From assembly GCF_001643305.1 (NCBI RefSeq), contig NZ_LSGW01000049.1, forward strand, positions 124,001 through 188,000: 64,000 bases of DNA, written 5' to 3'. The position numbers and the translations under genes are program-made. Below are positions 38,571 to 48,092 of this stretch, piece after piece. The notes beneath the pieces are model-generated. The model had not been told where the DNA came from, made no database searches, and saw only the letters and a list, made by a program, of their open reading frames with translations. The stretch is from Aeromonas salmonicida subsp. salmonicida (lineage in GTDB: Bacteria > Pseudomonadota > Gammaproteobacteria > Enterobacterales > Aeromonadaceae). Position 1 is the stretch's first letter. The number at the start of each line of letters is the position of its first letter.

Positions 38571-39518
38571 TCAGATCTGGTAGTCGATGACAGGCTCACC
38601 GCCCATGGCGCGGGCCTGAATGTCTGCCAGCGCCAGCTCCGGATTGCAGAGCTGGATAAACTGCCAGGCGAAATTGTGCTGGAACTGCCCCTGCTTGAGC
38701 CCGATCCAGGCGGTGTGTGGCGCAAACAGCCGGCTGCCGTCAAGCTGCACCAACCCCCTGTCGCGCTGGGTATCGAATGCCATGTCCGCCAATATGCCGA
38801 CCCCCATCTCCAGCTCGACATAGGTCTTGATGACGTCCGAATCCTGGGCGGTCAGCAGTATCTGCGGCGTGATCCCCGCTTCGGCAAACGCCTCATCCAC
38901 CCGCGCCCGTCCGGTCAAGCCGGCCTGATAGGTGATGATGGGCCAGTGTGCCAACGCCGCCAGGGTCAGCTCCCGCTCGGCGGTGAGGGGGTGCTGCTCG
39001 GGCACCACTATGTTGTGGTGCCAGCGGTAGTAGGGAAACGCCACCACCCCTTCGCTCTTGTCGAGCTGCTCGCTGCTGATGCCGATATCCACCTCGCCGG
39101 TCTGCACCAGCCGCACTATCTCCTCAGGGCTGCCCTGACGCAGCTCCAGTTGCACCTGCGGGAACTGTTCGCGAAACGCCTTCACTACCCGCGGCAGGGC
39201 GTAACGGGCCTGGGTGTGAGTGGTGGCCACCAGCAGCCTGCCGGACTCGCGGTTGGCAAAGGTGCTGGCCAGTTTGCGGATATTGTTGGCGTCATTGAGG
39301 ATGCGCTCGGCGATCACCAGCAACTCCTTGCCCGGCTCCGTCATACCGAGCAGCCGCTTGCCATAGCGGATGAACAGCTCTATCCCCAGATCCTCCTCCA
39401 GCTCGCGAATATGGCGGCTGACCCCGGACTGAGAGGTAAACAGGGCATTGGCCACCTCGGTCAGGTTGTAATCCCGCCGCGCCGCTTCCCGTATAATGCG
39501 TAACTGCTGAAAATTCAC
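38571..39518 (-). CDS. cbl: Cbl/CysB-type LysR regulator of sulfur assimilation
   Basis: 315 aa. Strongly resembles enterobacterial Cbl, sharing FQQLRIIREAARRDYNLTEVA (helix-turn-helix), ATTHTQARYALP, TYQAGLTGR and TAQDSDVIKTYV (effector pocket), and the C-terminus IDYQI. Cbl/CysB proteins activate sulfate and sulfonate uptake when sulfur is scarce, sensing APS or O-acetylserine. It lies just upstream of cysA on the same strand and next to the whole cysTWA-sbp set, the expected targets. Confidence 0.9.
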   Translation of the reverse strand: MNFQQLRIIREAARRDYNLTEVANALFTSQSGVSRHIRELEEDLGIELFIRYGKRLLGMTEPGKELLVIAERILNDANNIRKLASTFANRESGRLLVATTHTQARYALPRVVKAFREQFPQVQLELRQGSPEEIVRLVQTGEVDIGISSEQLDKSEGVVAFPYYRWHHNIVVPEQHPLTAERELTLAALAHWPIITYQAGLTGRARVDEAFAEAGITPQILLTAQDSDVIKTYVELEMGVGILADMAFDTQRDRGLVQLDGSRLFAPHTAWIGLKQGQFQHNFAWQFIQLCNPELALADIQARAMGGEPVIDYQI

Positions 39519-39703
39519 GCCATCGCCTCCTGCGCTGACTGGCCGGTCGGGTGGGTCCCGCCGCCGTTTTTGTTATTGCCAGCCCGACCCTGTGCCGGAC
39601 TGCAAGCCTGATACGGTCATCGCGATAAAAGGGTCACGCCCTGATCCTGTCGGTTGGCAAGGGTGGCGGCGAGTCGCTCTCGCCTGGATGCAAACCCTGG
39701 CCA

Positions 39704-40771
39704 TCAAATCTGGTAGTCCGGATAAAGCTGGGCCTGCCTGGCCACCAGCCGCACCCCCTGCCCCGGGGCAAATGCCCTGGCCGCCTCTTTGCTCAATTCG
39801 GCCTCGAAGTGTGCACCGTTTGTATCCCCAATGCCACGCAACTCCACCCGGATACGGGGCCCCATGGGCAGCAGTCGGGTGATGGTGGCGCGGATCCCCC
39901 CGCTTGCATCCGCAGGCACTATCTCCAGCTCGTGGGGACGCACATAGGCGATCGCAGCGCTGCCCTCCGCCAGATGGGAGCTGATGGGGCCTCCCAGCCA
40001 CTGTTCGCCAATGCCGAGCCCCTGACCTGCCACCCGACCGCGAAACAGGTTCACGCTGCCGAGAAAGCTGTGCACAAAGGCACTGGCGGGCTGGTCATAG
40101 ACCTCGGCCGGTGTGCCTATCTGCTCGACCCGGCCGGCGTTCATCAGCACCACCCGATCCGCCACCTCCAGCGCCTCCTCCTGATCGTGGGTCACGAACA
40201 GGCTGGTGACATGCAGCTCGTCATGCAGTTCGCGCAACCAGCGGCGCAGCTCCTTGCGTACCTGGGCATCGAGGGCACCGAAGGGCTCATCCAGCAGCAG
40301 CACCTTGGGTTGCACCGCCAGGGCGCGGGCCAGAGCGACCCGCTGGCGCTGACCGCCGGAGAGCTGGGTCGGGTGGCGATCGGCCACATGGCTGAGCTGC
40401 ACCAGATCCAGCAGCTCCTTGACCCGTGCGCGGATGACAGCCTCGGTGGGACGCTCTGACCTCGGCTTGACCCGCAAGCCGAATGCCACGTTCTCGAACA
40501 CCGTCATGTGGCGAAACAGGGCGTAGTGCTGGAACACGAAACCCACGTTGCGCTCACGCACATCAAGGTCGGTTGCATGCTCACCGCGGATGATGACGCT
40601 GCCGCTATCGGCCTGCTCCAGCCCGGCTATGATGCGCAGCAAGGTGGTTTTGCCACAGCCGGAGGGGCCCAGCAGCGCCACCAGCTCGCCATCGTGAAAG
40701 TCGAGGTTGATGTCGGCCAGCGCCGCGTACTGATTGAAATGCTTGTTGAGCCCTTGAACCTGAATGCTCAT
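39704..40771 (-). CDS. cysA: Sulfate/thiosulfate ABC transporter ATPase
   Basis: 355 aa. Walker [10 protein letters not shown], signature LSGGQRQR, Walker [13 protein letters not shown]-loop THDQEEALE, then a C-terminal TOBE-like regulatory domain (about residues 240-355). Powers import through CysT/CysW. It is 85 bp downstream of cysW, with a gap that shows no terminator, so probably co-transcribed. ATG follows AAAAGAGGCATCT. Confidence 0.93.
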   Translation of the reverse strand: MSIQVQGLNKHFNQYAALADINLDFHDGELVALLGPSGCGKTTLLRIIAGLEQADSGSVIIRGEHATDLDVRERNVGFVFQHYALFRHMTVFENVAFGLRVKPRSERPTEAVIRARVKELLDLVQLSHVADRHPTQLSGGQRQRVALARALAVQPKVLLLDEPFGALDAQVRKELRRWLRELHDELHVTSLFVTHDQEEALEVADRVVLMNAGRVEQIGTPAEVYDQPASAFVHSFLGSVNLFRGRVAGQGLGIGEQWLGGPISSHLAEGSAAIAYVRPHELEIVPADASGGIRATITRLLPMGPRIRVELRGIGDTNGAHFEAELSKEAARAFAPGQGVRLVARQAQLYPDYQI

Positions 40772-40856
40772 AGATGCCTCTTTTCAATAATCGTTATATC
40801 GAGATCAATGGGGTATGGGGCCCGGCAGGTCGCGCAGCCGGGCCTCTCTCGCAATA

Positions 40857-41750
40857 TCAGTGGGGCTTGTCAGGCTGCCCACGTAGCCGGGCCAGCAGGG
40901 TTTCTCCCAGTAGGGTGAAGATCCCGAACAGGGCCAGCAGGCTTGCCACCGCGAAGGCGGCGCCGGTCTGGTACTCGTTGTAGAGGATCTCGATATGCAG
41001 CGGCAGTGTATTGGTCTGGCCGCGAATATGGCCGGAGACCACTGAGACAGCCCCAAACTCCCCCACAGCCCGGGCGGTACAGAGCAGCAGGCCATACATC
41101 AGGCTCCAGCGGATGCCTGGCAGGGTCACTCGCCAGAACATCTGCAGGCCGCTCGCCCCCAGCATGATGGCCGTCTCCTCCTCTTCCGGGCCGCGCGCCT
41201 CCATCTGGGGCAACAGCTCGCGCACCACGAAGGGCACGGTAATGAAGGTGGTGGCCAGAATGATGCCCGGGGTGGCGAAGATGACCTTGATGTCGTGCTC
41301 GCTCAGCCAGTCGCCAAACCAGCCGCGACTGCCGAACAGCAGCACCAGCATGAGCCCGGCGATCACCGGCGAGACAGAGAACGGCAGGTCGATGAGGGTG
41401 ATGAGCAACTGCCGACCGGGGAAGCGGAAGCGGGCTATGGCCCAGGCCGCCGCCAGCCCGAACAGCAGGTTGAGGGGCACGGCGCAAAGCGTGACCAGGG
41501 CGGTCAAGCCCAGGGCGCTCAGGGCATCCGGCTCGCTGATGGCGTGCCAGAAGAAGGTGAGGCCCGGGCTCAGCGCCTGAATGAAGACGGTGGCCAGCGG
41601 CAACAGCAGCAGAGCGGCAAACCAGCCCAGCCCAAGGGCAATGAGCAGCCATTTGACCCAGACGGGCTCACGCGTGACGGAAGGGTGGCGGGCCAGCGGG
41701 GCTGGCGCCACACCCTGGACCAGATCCAGTGTCGAGTTGGATGCGCTCAT
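40857..41750 (-). CDS. cysW: Sulfate ABC transporter permease CysW
   Basis: 297 aa with six predicted helices. The EAA-type loop is ETAIMLGASGLQMFWRVTLPGIRW; GEFGAVSVVSGHIRGQT is typical of CysW. Start at ATG 41750 overlaps the cysT stop (ATGA). A much longer open frame runs upstream through cysT in another phase and is a shadow. Confidence 0.93.
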   Translation of the reverse strand: MSASNSTLDLVQGVAPAPLARHPSVTREPVWVKWLLIALGLGWFAALLLLPLATVFIQALSPGLTFFWHAISEPDALSALGLTALVTLCAVPLNLLFGLAAAWAIARFRFPGRQLLITLIDLPFSVSPVIAGLMLVLLFGSRGWFGDWLSEHDIKVIFATPGIILATTFITVPFVVRELLPQMEARGPEEEETAIMLGASGLQMFWRVTLPGIRWSLMYGLLLCTARAVGEFGAVSVVSGHIRGQTNTLPLHIEILYNEYQTGAAFAVASLLALFGIFTLLGETLLARLRGQPDKPH

Positions 41751-42586
41751 ACGCGAGTCCCTCCTATGCGTGCCCAGCTCCAGGCCTGCAACTTGTTGAT
41801 GAGCAATAACAAAATGAATGAGACCAGCAGCATGACCACGGCGATGGCAGAAGCGCCTGCATAGTCGTACTCCTCCAGATGGCTCATGATCATCAGGGGG
41901 GCAATCTCGGAAACCATGGGCAGATTGCCGGCGATAAAGATGACGGAGCCGTACTCCCCCACGCCACGGGCAAACGCCAGGGCAAAACCTGTGAGCAGTG
42001 CCGGGATCAGGGTTGGCCACAGCACCCGCAAAAAGGTTTGCCAGCGGTCGGCCCCCAGGCTGGCGGCGGCCTCTTCCTGTTCCGTCTCTGCCTCCCGCAG
42101 CACTGGCTGCAGGGTGCGAACCACGAAGGGCAACCCGATGAAGGTGAGGGCAATCACCACGCCGATGGGGTTGTAGGCAAGCTCTATGCCCAGTGGGGCG
42201 ACCCACTGCCCGATCCAGCCGTTGGGGGCGAAGATGGCGCACAGGGCAATACCGGAGACGGCGGTAGGCATGGCGAACGGCAGATCGATCAGCGCATCCA
42301 CCAGCCGGCGACCGGGGAAGCGGTAACGCACCAGTACCCAGGCGAGGATCAGGCCAAACAGGCTGTTCAGCAGCACCGCGATGAAAGCGGCACCGAAACT
42401 CAGGCGAAAGGAGGCAAGCACCCGGGGTGAGCCGATCACCTGCCAGAATTCCCCCGCAGTAAGATTGTTCACCGCGAACAACACCAGCGCCGAGAGCGGC
42501 AGCAGCACCAGGATGCCGAGATAGAGCAGGCTGAAGCCAAGGGTCGGACCAAAGCCTGGCAAGACGGAGTAAGAACCAAATCGCAT
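41747..42586 (-). CDS. cysT: Sulfate ABC transporter permease CysT (CysU)
   Basis: 279 aa, six helices. DLPFAMPTAVSGIAL and GEYGSVIFIAGNLP are CysT hallmarks; the coupling loop is AAASLGADRWQTFLRVLWPTL. The start is ATG 42586 (MRFGSYSVLPGFGPTLG); upstream in-frame codons would add an atypical Cys-rich segment. Forms the channel with CysW. First gene of cysTWA. Confidence 0.93.
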   Translation of the reverse strand: MRFGSYSVLPGFGPTLGFSLLYLGILVLLPLSALVLFAVNNLTAGEFWQVIGSPRVLASFRLSFGAAFIAVLLNSLFGLILAWVLVRYRFPGRRLVDALIDLPFAMPTAVSGIALCAIFAPNGWIGQWVAPLGIELAYNPIGVVIALTFIGLPFVVRTLQPVLREAETEQEEAAASLGADRWQTFLRVLWPTLIPALLTGFALAFARGVGEYGSVIFIAGNLPMVSEIAPLMIMSHLEEYDYAGASAIAVVMLLVSFILLLLINKLQAWSWARIGGTRV

Positions 42587-42731
42587 AACGCTTCCGTTTG
42601 TTATGAAAAACATTCGATACAGCGATTCTGCGCACGCCTGTTTGAGACAACAAACACCAATAACGCCTTTGCTAAGCACTTTTTTATCTAACCAGGGCGG
42701 CACTGGTTTTTAGCGCCATAAAATGAAAAAA
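42587..42731 (-). promoter_or_regulatory. Promoter region of cysTWA
   Basis: AT-rich gap between a strong terminator (42732-42757) and cysT, on the minus strand. CysB/Cbl binding is expected here, but these sites are too degenerate to mark by eye. Confidence 0.45.
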
Positions 42732-42757
42732 AGGTCTTTTATATAAATAAAAGACCT
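42732..42757 (-). terminator. Terminator after the sbp-hydrolase unit
   Basis: 10-bp perfect stem AGGTCTTTTA/TAAAAGACCT, loop TATAAA, with A-runs on both sides giving a 7-T tract on the minus strand. It separates the sbp-hydrolase unit from cysTWA. Confidence 0.8.
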
Positions 42758-42863
42758 AAAAAATGGAGCGTCGTGCAATGTACCAAGCAATCAAAATCAG
42801 GCTGTTGTTATGTCGGGTGCTCTCTCTCCTTCTCTGCAAATTGAACGGGTATTGGCAACACTT

Positions 42864-43439
42864 TCACCGAAAACTGAGGGCCGCACGTCGCTCCCACACG
42901 GCCGGCGCAGGCTCGACCACCATCTCGGCCCGGCGATAGAGGGTGCCGAGCAGGTTGAGTCCCTGACTCCACTCCCCATGACCGGACTGGGCATTGATAT
43001 GGCTCACCTCACCGGCATCGAACAGCGGCACCTGCCACTGGCGACTCCAGTATTCGGCTCGCTCGAAACTGAGCCAGGGATCGTTGCGACTGGCGATCAG
43101 CTGGGCCGATACCTTGAGCGAACCGGCCAGCGCCTCATCCACTATGCCGAAATGGGCAGGATCGGCTGGCGCCACGATAAAGAGCGAGGCCACCTTGTCA
43201 GGCTGCTGGCGCGCCGCCGTGATGGCCGCCAGGGCGCCGAAGGAGTGGGCCACCAGATGGGCACGGCCGCGCCGGCTGCGCAGCTTGCTCGCCAGCTTGG
43301 CGCTCCAGACCGTCAGGTCCGGTTTATCCCATGGCAGGCCAACCATGCGCTGCCAGTGGGGGAAATATTGATGCCAGCGGCTCTGCCAATGATCCGGCCC
43401 ACTGTTGTGCAGACCGGGAACCAGGAGGATCTTGTTCAT
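42864..43439 (-). CDS. RBBP9/YdeN-family alpha/beta hydrolase
   Basis: 191 aa serine hydrolase. LLVPGLHNSGPDHWQSRW begins the family; the nucleophile elbow is AHSFGAL (Ser), and the acid and base are likely in NDPW and SHINAQSGHGEW. Substrate unknown. The start is ATG 43439 with AGGAG 7 nt upstream. It sits between sbp and cysT, a position I would associate with sulfur starvation, for example as an esterase releasing sulfur-containing substrates. That is speculation. Confidence 0.85.
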   Translation of the reverse strand: MNKILLVPGLHNSGPDHWQSRWHQYFPHWQRMVGLPWDKPDLTVWSAKLASKLRSRRGRAHLVAHSFGALAAITAARQQPDKVASLFIVAPADPAHFGIVDEALAGSLKVSAQLIASRNDPWLSFERAEYWSRQWQVPLFDAGEVSHINAQSGHGEWSQGLNLLGTLYRRAEMVVEPAPAVWERRAALSFR

Positions 43440-43507
43440 CTTGGTGCTCCTATCAGCTGGCACAGGGGCCAGTGCGGGGTGAACATGCCACAAGGAAGCA
43501 GGGGGCC

Positions 43508-44509
43508 TTAGCCGCCCGGCTGGTAAATCTGGTCAAACAGGCCGCCTTGGGCGAAGTGCTTCTGCTGGGCCTTGTCCCAGTCCCCTTCCAGATCCTTGAC
43601 GGTAAACAGGGTCAGTTGCGGGAACTGGGCTGCCGTCTCCTTCTGGATCGCAGGATTGCTGGGGCGGTAGTGATACTTGGCGATAATGCGCTGCCCCTCG
43701 TCCGAGTAGAGATACTCAAGGTACCCCTTGGCGACAGCCTCGGTGCCATGCTTCCTGGCCACCTTGTCGACCACGGCCACCGGCGGCTCCGCCAGGATGG
43801 AGACCGACGGCACCACCAGCTCGAACTTGTCGCGGTTGCCTGGCTGATTGAGCACCAGCAGGGCTTCGTTTTCCCACGCCAGCAGCACGTCGCCGAGACC
43901 GCGCTCGATGAAGCTGGTGGTGGCGCCACGGGCCCCTGAATCCAGCACCTTCACGTTCTTGTAGAGATCGCCGACGAACTGTTTGGCGCCCTCCTCACTG
44001 CCACTTTTCTTCAGGGCATAGCCCCAGGCAGCCAGGTAGTTCCAGCGTGCCCCGCCGGAGGTCTTGGGGTTCGGCGTCACTATGGCGATGTCCTTGCGAA
44101 CCAGATCGCCCCAATCCTTGATCTGCTTGGGATTGTCCTTGCGCACCAGGAAGACGATGGTGGAGGTATAGGGAGATGCGTTGTTGGCAAGGCGACTCTG
44201 CCAGTCGGCGGCGATCAAACCCTGCTTGGCAACGGCGTTGACGTCATAGGCCAGCGCCAGCGACACCAGGTCCGCTTCCAGCCCGTCCACCACGGCACGC
44301 GCCTGCTTGCCGGAGCCACCGTGAGACTGGCCCACCACAACATCGTCACCCGTCTTGGCTTTCCACTCCTTGGCGAAGGCGCCGTTGTACTCCTGGAACA
44401 GCTCGCGAGTCGGATCGTAGGAGACGTTGAGCAGACGGATCTCGGCAGCATTGGCCTGGCCGAGGGCCAGCAGAGAGAGCAGGGTGAGGGCGGTCATTCG
44501 CAGTTTCAT
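43508..44509 (-). CDS. sbp: Periplasmic sulfate-binding protein
   Basis: 333 aa with a signal peptide ([17 protein letters not shown]). Follows E. coli Sbp closely: [27 protein letters not shown] (sulfate-binding Ser/Gly loop), [39 protein letters not shown], and [13 protein letters not shown]. Delivers sulfate to CysTWA. The start is ATG 44509; GGAGTATCACC precedes it. First gene of the unit; the upstream gap of about 200 bp is divergent to an MgtC-like gene. Confidence 0.94.
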   Translation of the reverse strand: MKLRMTALTLLSLLALGQANAAEIRLLNVSYDPTRELFQEYNGAFAKEWKAKTGDDVVVGQSHGGSGKQARAVVDGLEADLVSLALAYDVNAVAKQGLIAADWQSRLANNASPYTSTIVFLVRKDNPKQIKDWGDLVRKDIAIVTPNPKTSGGARWNYLAAWGYALKKSGSEEGAKQFVGDLYKNVKVLDSGARGATTSFIERGLGDVLLAWENEALLVLNQPGNRDKFELVVPSVSILAEPPVAVVDKVARKHGTEAVAKGYLEYLYSDEGQRIIAKYHYRPSNPAIQKETAAQFPQLTLFTVKDLEGDWDKAQQKHFAQGGLFDQIYQPGG

Positions 44510-44717
44510 GGTGATACTCCATATCGTTGGGTTGAATGCAGCATGCCGCGGGCTTGTTATGCCGAGAACCAAGAAATAACGCTTTGCTTATCTCTTTTGC
44601 TCATATCAATCCGCCGTACGGCCACACTCGCACACTCTGTGAGCCATGCCTCTCTGCCCCGGTACAGCCTGTGCCATCATGGGTTCAAGGCAATCACACA
44701 GCGAAAAGGAAGTCGTT
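44510..44717. promoter_or_regulatory. Divergent promoter region, sbp / MgtC-like gene
   Basis: 208 bp, AT-rich around 44570-44610. Contains the sbp promoter. No operator could be defined. Confidence 0.4.
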
Positions 44718-45980
44718 ATGTGGATCAATGCAGACCCCGTCAATGGCGCCCTGGTGTCGCTGGCCATCGGCCTCATCATAGGACTGGAGCGTGGCTGGCA
44801 GGTGCGCCAGCTGGGGGACAACCAGCGCATCGCCGGGATGCGCACCTATGGCCTCATCGGCCTGCTCGGCGGCGTCTGCGCCCTGCTGTTGCCGACCCTG
44901 GGCCCCTGGCTGCCGCTGCTCGGTCTGCTGGCTGTGGTCATGGGCTGCGGCCTCTCGGTCTGGCTGGCCCAGCGCTGGCAGGGGGAGTTCGGCCTCACCA
45001 GCTCGGTGGCCATGCTGCTCACTTATCTGCTGGGGCTGATGTCCGTGCTGCTGAGCCCGAGCGAGGCGGTGGCCTGCGCCGTGCTGGCCGCTCTCTTGAT
45101 GGGGCTCAAGGGCAAGATCCAGCAAGGGATGCTGTTTCTGAGCGAAACCGAATTTCACGCAACCCTGCGCTTTCTGCTTATCTCCCTGGTGCTGCTGCCG
45201 GTGCTGCCCAACAAGGAAATGGGGCCCCTCGATGCCTTCAACCCCTTCAAGATCTGGCTGATGGTGGTGGTGATCGCCGGCATCTCGTTTTGTGGCCACT
45301 TCGCGGTGCGTCTGCTCGGCACCCGCGCCGGGCTGGTGCTCACCAGCATGCTGGCGGGACTCGCCTCCTCCACCGCTCTCACCTTGCAGTTTGCCCGCCT
45401 CAACAAGGAGCAGGGCGGGCTGGAGCGGCTGCTGGCCACCGGCATACTGCTGGCGGGAGCCACCATGTGGGTGCGGCTGCTGGTGCTGGTATTGCTGCTC
45501 CACAAGGAGCTGGCGATGCGCCTCGCCGCTCCCCTGCTGCTGCTGGCAGTCATTGTCTACGGCTTTGCATTCTGGTTCTGGCGCCAGCGGGAAGCGCTGA
45601 CCGACGGGCCAGTGCAGCCCCGAACCAGCAATCCGCTGGATCTCGCCACCGCCATCAAGTTCGGCCTGCTGCTGGCGCTGATAGGCTTCATGGCAACACT
45701 GTTGCAAAGCCGGGTGGGTGACTCGGGTGTCTATCTGCTGGCACTGGTGTCGGGGATCACGGACGTGGATGCCATTACACTTTCGCTCTCCCAGCTCTCC
45801 CACAAGGAGCTGGGGCTGGAGGTCGCGGCCCGGGGCATACTGCTGGCAGGGCTGGTCAACTCGCTGGTGAAAGGCGTGTTGGCACTGGGTATCGGCGGGC
45901 GCCGGCTGGGACTCATGGTGCTGCTGCCCTATCTGGTTTCTGCCCTGCTGATCCTGCCGCTCATCTGGCCAAGCGCCTGA
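44718..45980 (+). CDS. MgtC/SapB-DUF4010 family membrane protein
   Basis: 420 aa with about 11-12 membrane helices. The N-terminal third (ALVSLAIGLIIGLERGW, RIAGMRTYGLIGLLGG) is the MgtC-like domain; the C-terminal part (GVYLLALVSGITDVDAITLSLS) is DUF4010. Function is unknown, perhaps transport or regulation of ions. The start is ATG 44718 with AAAAGGA 7 nt upstream, rather than 44646, which lacks one. Confidence 0.85.
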   Translation: MWINADPVNGALVSLAIGLIIGLERGWQVRQLGDNQRIAGMRTYGLIGLLGGVCALLLPTLGPWLPLLGLLAVVMGCGLSVWLAQRWQGEFGLTSSVAMLLTYLLGLMSVLLSPSEAVACAVLAALLMGLKGKIQQGMLFLSETEFHATLRFLLISLVLLPVLPNKEMGPLDAFNPFKIWLMVVVIAGISFCGHFAVRLLGTRAGLVLTSMLAGLASSTALTLQFARLNKEQGGLERLLATGILLAGATMWVRLLVLVLLLHKELAMRLAAPLLLLAVIVYGFAFWFWRQREALTDGPVQPRTSNPLDLATAIKFGLLLALIGFMATLLQSRVGDSGVYLLALVSGITDVDAITLSLSQLSHKELGLEVAARGILLAGLVNSLVKGVLALGIGGRRLGLMVLLPYLVSALLILPLIWPSA

Positions 45981-46059
45981 TCTTGCAGCAAGTGACAGCC
46001 TGACGCTGCAAGACGGGTGGCGTATACTGGCTCCTCTTGGCACATGAGGAGAGACGAGC

Positions 46060-46650
46060 ATGGCAAGCGACTGGGACAAGATACTGGCGGGCGGCGCCCT
46101 GGATAGCCAGAGCGAGGAGATAGCGAATGACAGGATCCGGGGTCAGGCGCTGCTGGCACAACTCAATGCGTCATCCGCCGGGGATCACCCCCTGCGCCAG
46201 CGCCTGTGCGGCGAGCTGTTCGGCCACTGTCCCGCTTCCAGCTGGATAAGCACTCCCTTCACCTGTGAATTTGGCCGCAATATCCACATAGGCGAGCAGA
46301 CCTTCTTCAACTTCAACGTCACCATTCTCGATGTGGGTGAAGTGCATATCGGCAACCATGTGCTGCTGGCCCCCAACGTGCAGATCTACACGGCCACCCA
46401 CAGCATGGATTACCTGGAGCGCCGCAACTGGACCGCTTACAACAAGCCGGTACACATAGGCGATGACTGCTGGATTGGCGGCGGCGCCATCATCTGCCCC
46501 GGCGTCACCATAGGGGCGCGCTCCATCATAGGGGCTGGCGCCGTTGTGACTCGCGACATCCCCGCCGACTCGGTGGCCGTGGGCAACCCCGCCAGGGTGA
46601 TCCGCAGTCTGAGCCCTGACGCCCCACGTGGCTGGGAGCTGGCACTGTGA
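46060..46650 (+). CDS. maa: Maltose/galactoside O-acetyltransferase-like hexapeptide-repeat protein
   Basis: 196 aa left-handed beta-helix acetyltransferase (acetyl-CoA dependent). Maa/LacA features: DRIRGQALLAQLN at the N-terminus, NFNVTILDVGEVHIGNHVLLAPNV, the catalytic His in TATHSMDY, and hexapeptide repeats ending VAVGNPARVIR. The substrate sugar is unproven, so the symbol is tentative. The ATG is preceded by GAGGAGAGACGAGC. Overlaps the next gene by 4 bp. Confidence 0.88.
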   Translation: MASDWDKILAGGALDSQSEEIANDRIRGQALLAQLNASSAGDHPLRQRLCGELFGHCPASSWISTPFTCEFGRNIHIGEQTFFNFNVTILDVGEVHIGNHVLLAPNVQIYTATHSMDYLERRNWTAYNKPVHIGDDCWIGGGAIICPGVTIGARSIIGAGAVVTRDIPADSVAVGNPARVIRSLSPDAPRGWELAL

Positions 46651-46988
46651 TCTGGCTCGCCCTGTTTCCCCTGCTCTGGACCGCCTGGCTTGGCCTGGTT
46701 GACGCCAACTGGTGGCCGCTCGCCATCGTCACTACCATGAGCCTGCTGACGGTACTGGCCTACGCCCACGACAAGCGGCAGGCCATTCGCGGCGGCTGGC
46801 GCATCCCCGAATCTCGCCTGCATCTGCTGGAGCTGTGCGGTGGCTGGCCCGGGGCGCTGGTCGCCCGCCACTGGCTGCGTCACAAGACCCAGAAGGGCAG
46901 CTACCGGCTGGTGTTCTGGTTTATCGTGCTGCTGCACCTCACCCTGTGGGGACTCTGGCTCGGACGCCCCCTCTGGCAGGGGGTCTGA
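46647..46988 (+). CDS. DUF1294 family membrane protein
   Basis: 113 aa with three or four membrane segments. The conserved core YAHDKRQAIRGGWRIPESRLHLLELCGGWPGALVARHW is diagnostic of DUF1294. Starts with GTG inside the GTGA overlap with the acetyltransferase stop, so coupled translation. Function unknown. Confidence 0.87.
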   Translation: MIWLALFPLLWTAWLGLVDANWWPLAIVTTMSLLTVLAYAHDKRQAIRGGWRIPESRLHLLELCGGWPGALVARHWLRHKTQKGSYRLVFWFIVLLHLTLWGLWLGRPLWQGV

Positions 46989-47153
46989 GGCGCCACTACC
47001 ACAAACGTGGCCGGCATCAAGTTCCTGGCAACGGATGGCATAAGCCCGGGTATCACAGGGCTCATGCTCACCACCAGAGCGGGCATTGCGGCCCCTCACC
47101 GGGTATGAGACAACAGGGCCATTTCTCGCATATTTATCGACAAGGAGTCACTC

Positions 47154-47366
47154 ATGACCATGTGGACAGGCATAGTCCTGATCGTCTTTATCAGCATGCT
47201 GTTCGGCTATCTCACCAAACGTGCCCGCTACCAGCTGGGAGATGCCCGCATCACTGACCGCCTCGGCAAGCAGGATGTGACCATCAACAAGTTGCAGGAG
47301 CGTATTGCCAACCTGGAAGCCATCGTCATCGAAGAGGAGAAGCGTCGCCCCTTCAAGGACCTCTGA
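47154..47366 (+). CDS. Small PspB-like envelope protein
   Basis: 70 aa: one N-terminal membrane helix (residues 3-20), a basic loop, and an amphipathic coiled-coil C-terminus (INKLQERIANLEAIVIEEEKR). This layout is like phage-shock protein PspB, although pspA and pspC are not nearby, so the assignment is structural only. AAGGAG lies 6 nt before the ATG. Confidence 0.7.
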   Translation: MTMWTGIVLIVFISMLFGYLTKRARYQLGDARITDRLGKQDVTINKLQERIANLEAIVIEEEKRRPFKDL

Positions 47367-47568
47367 TCCGGCGACCTCGGCGGCAAACCGGCCAGCCTGG
47401 CGCTGCAAGGGTTTGCCGCTTCTCCCGCAATCCTTCCCCTCCCCCATATAGCCCCAAAAACTAAATTCACAGCAGGATCAGCACCCTGTCTTAGATTGCT
47501 GCATTTTTCGCCAACCTGGCTCAATCCCTGCTCTGTCATTGTCATCAGCCGTACCGGAGAGTGACATC

Positions 47569-48024
47569 ATGATCAGCACCCTGCTTCCCATCGCCTCGAT
47601 AGCCCTCAAGCTGGGCAGCTATCTGCTGAGCAGCAATGCCAAAGCCCAGCCCGAACCTGAGCCGGTACAGGAAGAACGCCTGCCCCCCACAGTCCAGAGC
47701 CTGTTCCAGCGGCTGGGGGTCAAGGATGCCGACAGCGAGCAGAACCGCCCCGCCATCAACCAGTTTATGAGCGAGCTGATGCAGACCCTGGGTCAGGAAA
47801 ACAATGGCCAATCCCTGACCGAGGCCATAGACACAGCCCGCAACCAGCTCGCCAACGGCACCCAGAGCACCCGCTTGGATGCCCTGCAAAGCAGACTCGA
47901 TACCCTAAAAGGCACACTGGGCAGCAGCGATCTGAACCTGGATCAACTGCTAAGCGCCTTCAAGCAGACCCTGCCCAATGGCAAGGGCGAAGGGGTCGGC
48001 AAGCTGCTCAATGCCAGTGCCTGA
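47569..48024 (+). CDS. Hypothetical protein, 151 aa
   Basis: Not recognised. A weakly hydrophobic N-terminus (MISTLLPIASIALKLGSYLLS) could be a membrane anchor or amphipathic helix, followed by a Pro/Glu-rich linker (PEPEPVQEERLPP) and a Gln/Asn/Leu-rich helical remainder. The start is ATG 47569, with GGAGAG 7 nt upstream, rather than the earlier ATG at 47539. It stands alone and is followed by a strong terminator. Confidence 0.7.
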   Translation: MISTLLPIASIALKLGSYLLSSNAKAQPEPEPVQEERLPPTVQSLFQRLGVKDADSEQNRPAINQFMSELMQTLGQENNGQSLTEAIDTARNQLANGTQSTRLDALQSRLDTLKGTLGSSDLNLDQLLSAFKQTLPNGKGEGVGKLLNASA

Positions 48025-48040
48025 TTGAAAATAAACACAT

Positions 48041-48071
48041 AAAAACGGCAACCTCGGGGGTTGCCGTTTTT
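48041..48071. terminator. Rho-independent terminator
   Basis: AAAAACGGCAACC/GGTTGCCGTTTTT stem, loop of 5, with T-runs on both strands. Serves the 151-aa gene and probably the convergent paiB-like gene. A similar ACGGCAAC hairpin lies at 51266. Confidence 0.92.
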
Positions 48072-48092
48072 ATTGAGACCAGACGGGATAAT

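Noticed and set aside
40857-42653. 598-codon minus-strand frame spanning cysT and cysW
   Set aside because: Only the downstream half (from ATG 41750) is CysW; upstream it runs in the wrong phase through cysT. Not a fusion.
45982-46012. CTTGCAGC/GCTGCAAG inverted repeat after the MgtC-like gene
   Set aside because: 15-nt loop and no U-run; too weak for a terminator call.
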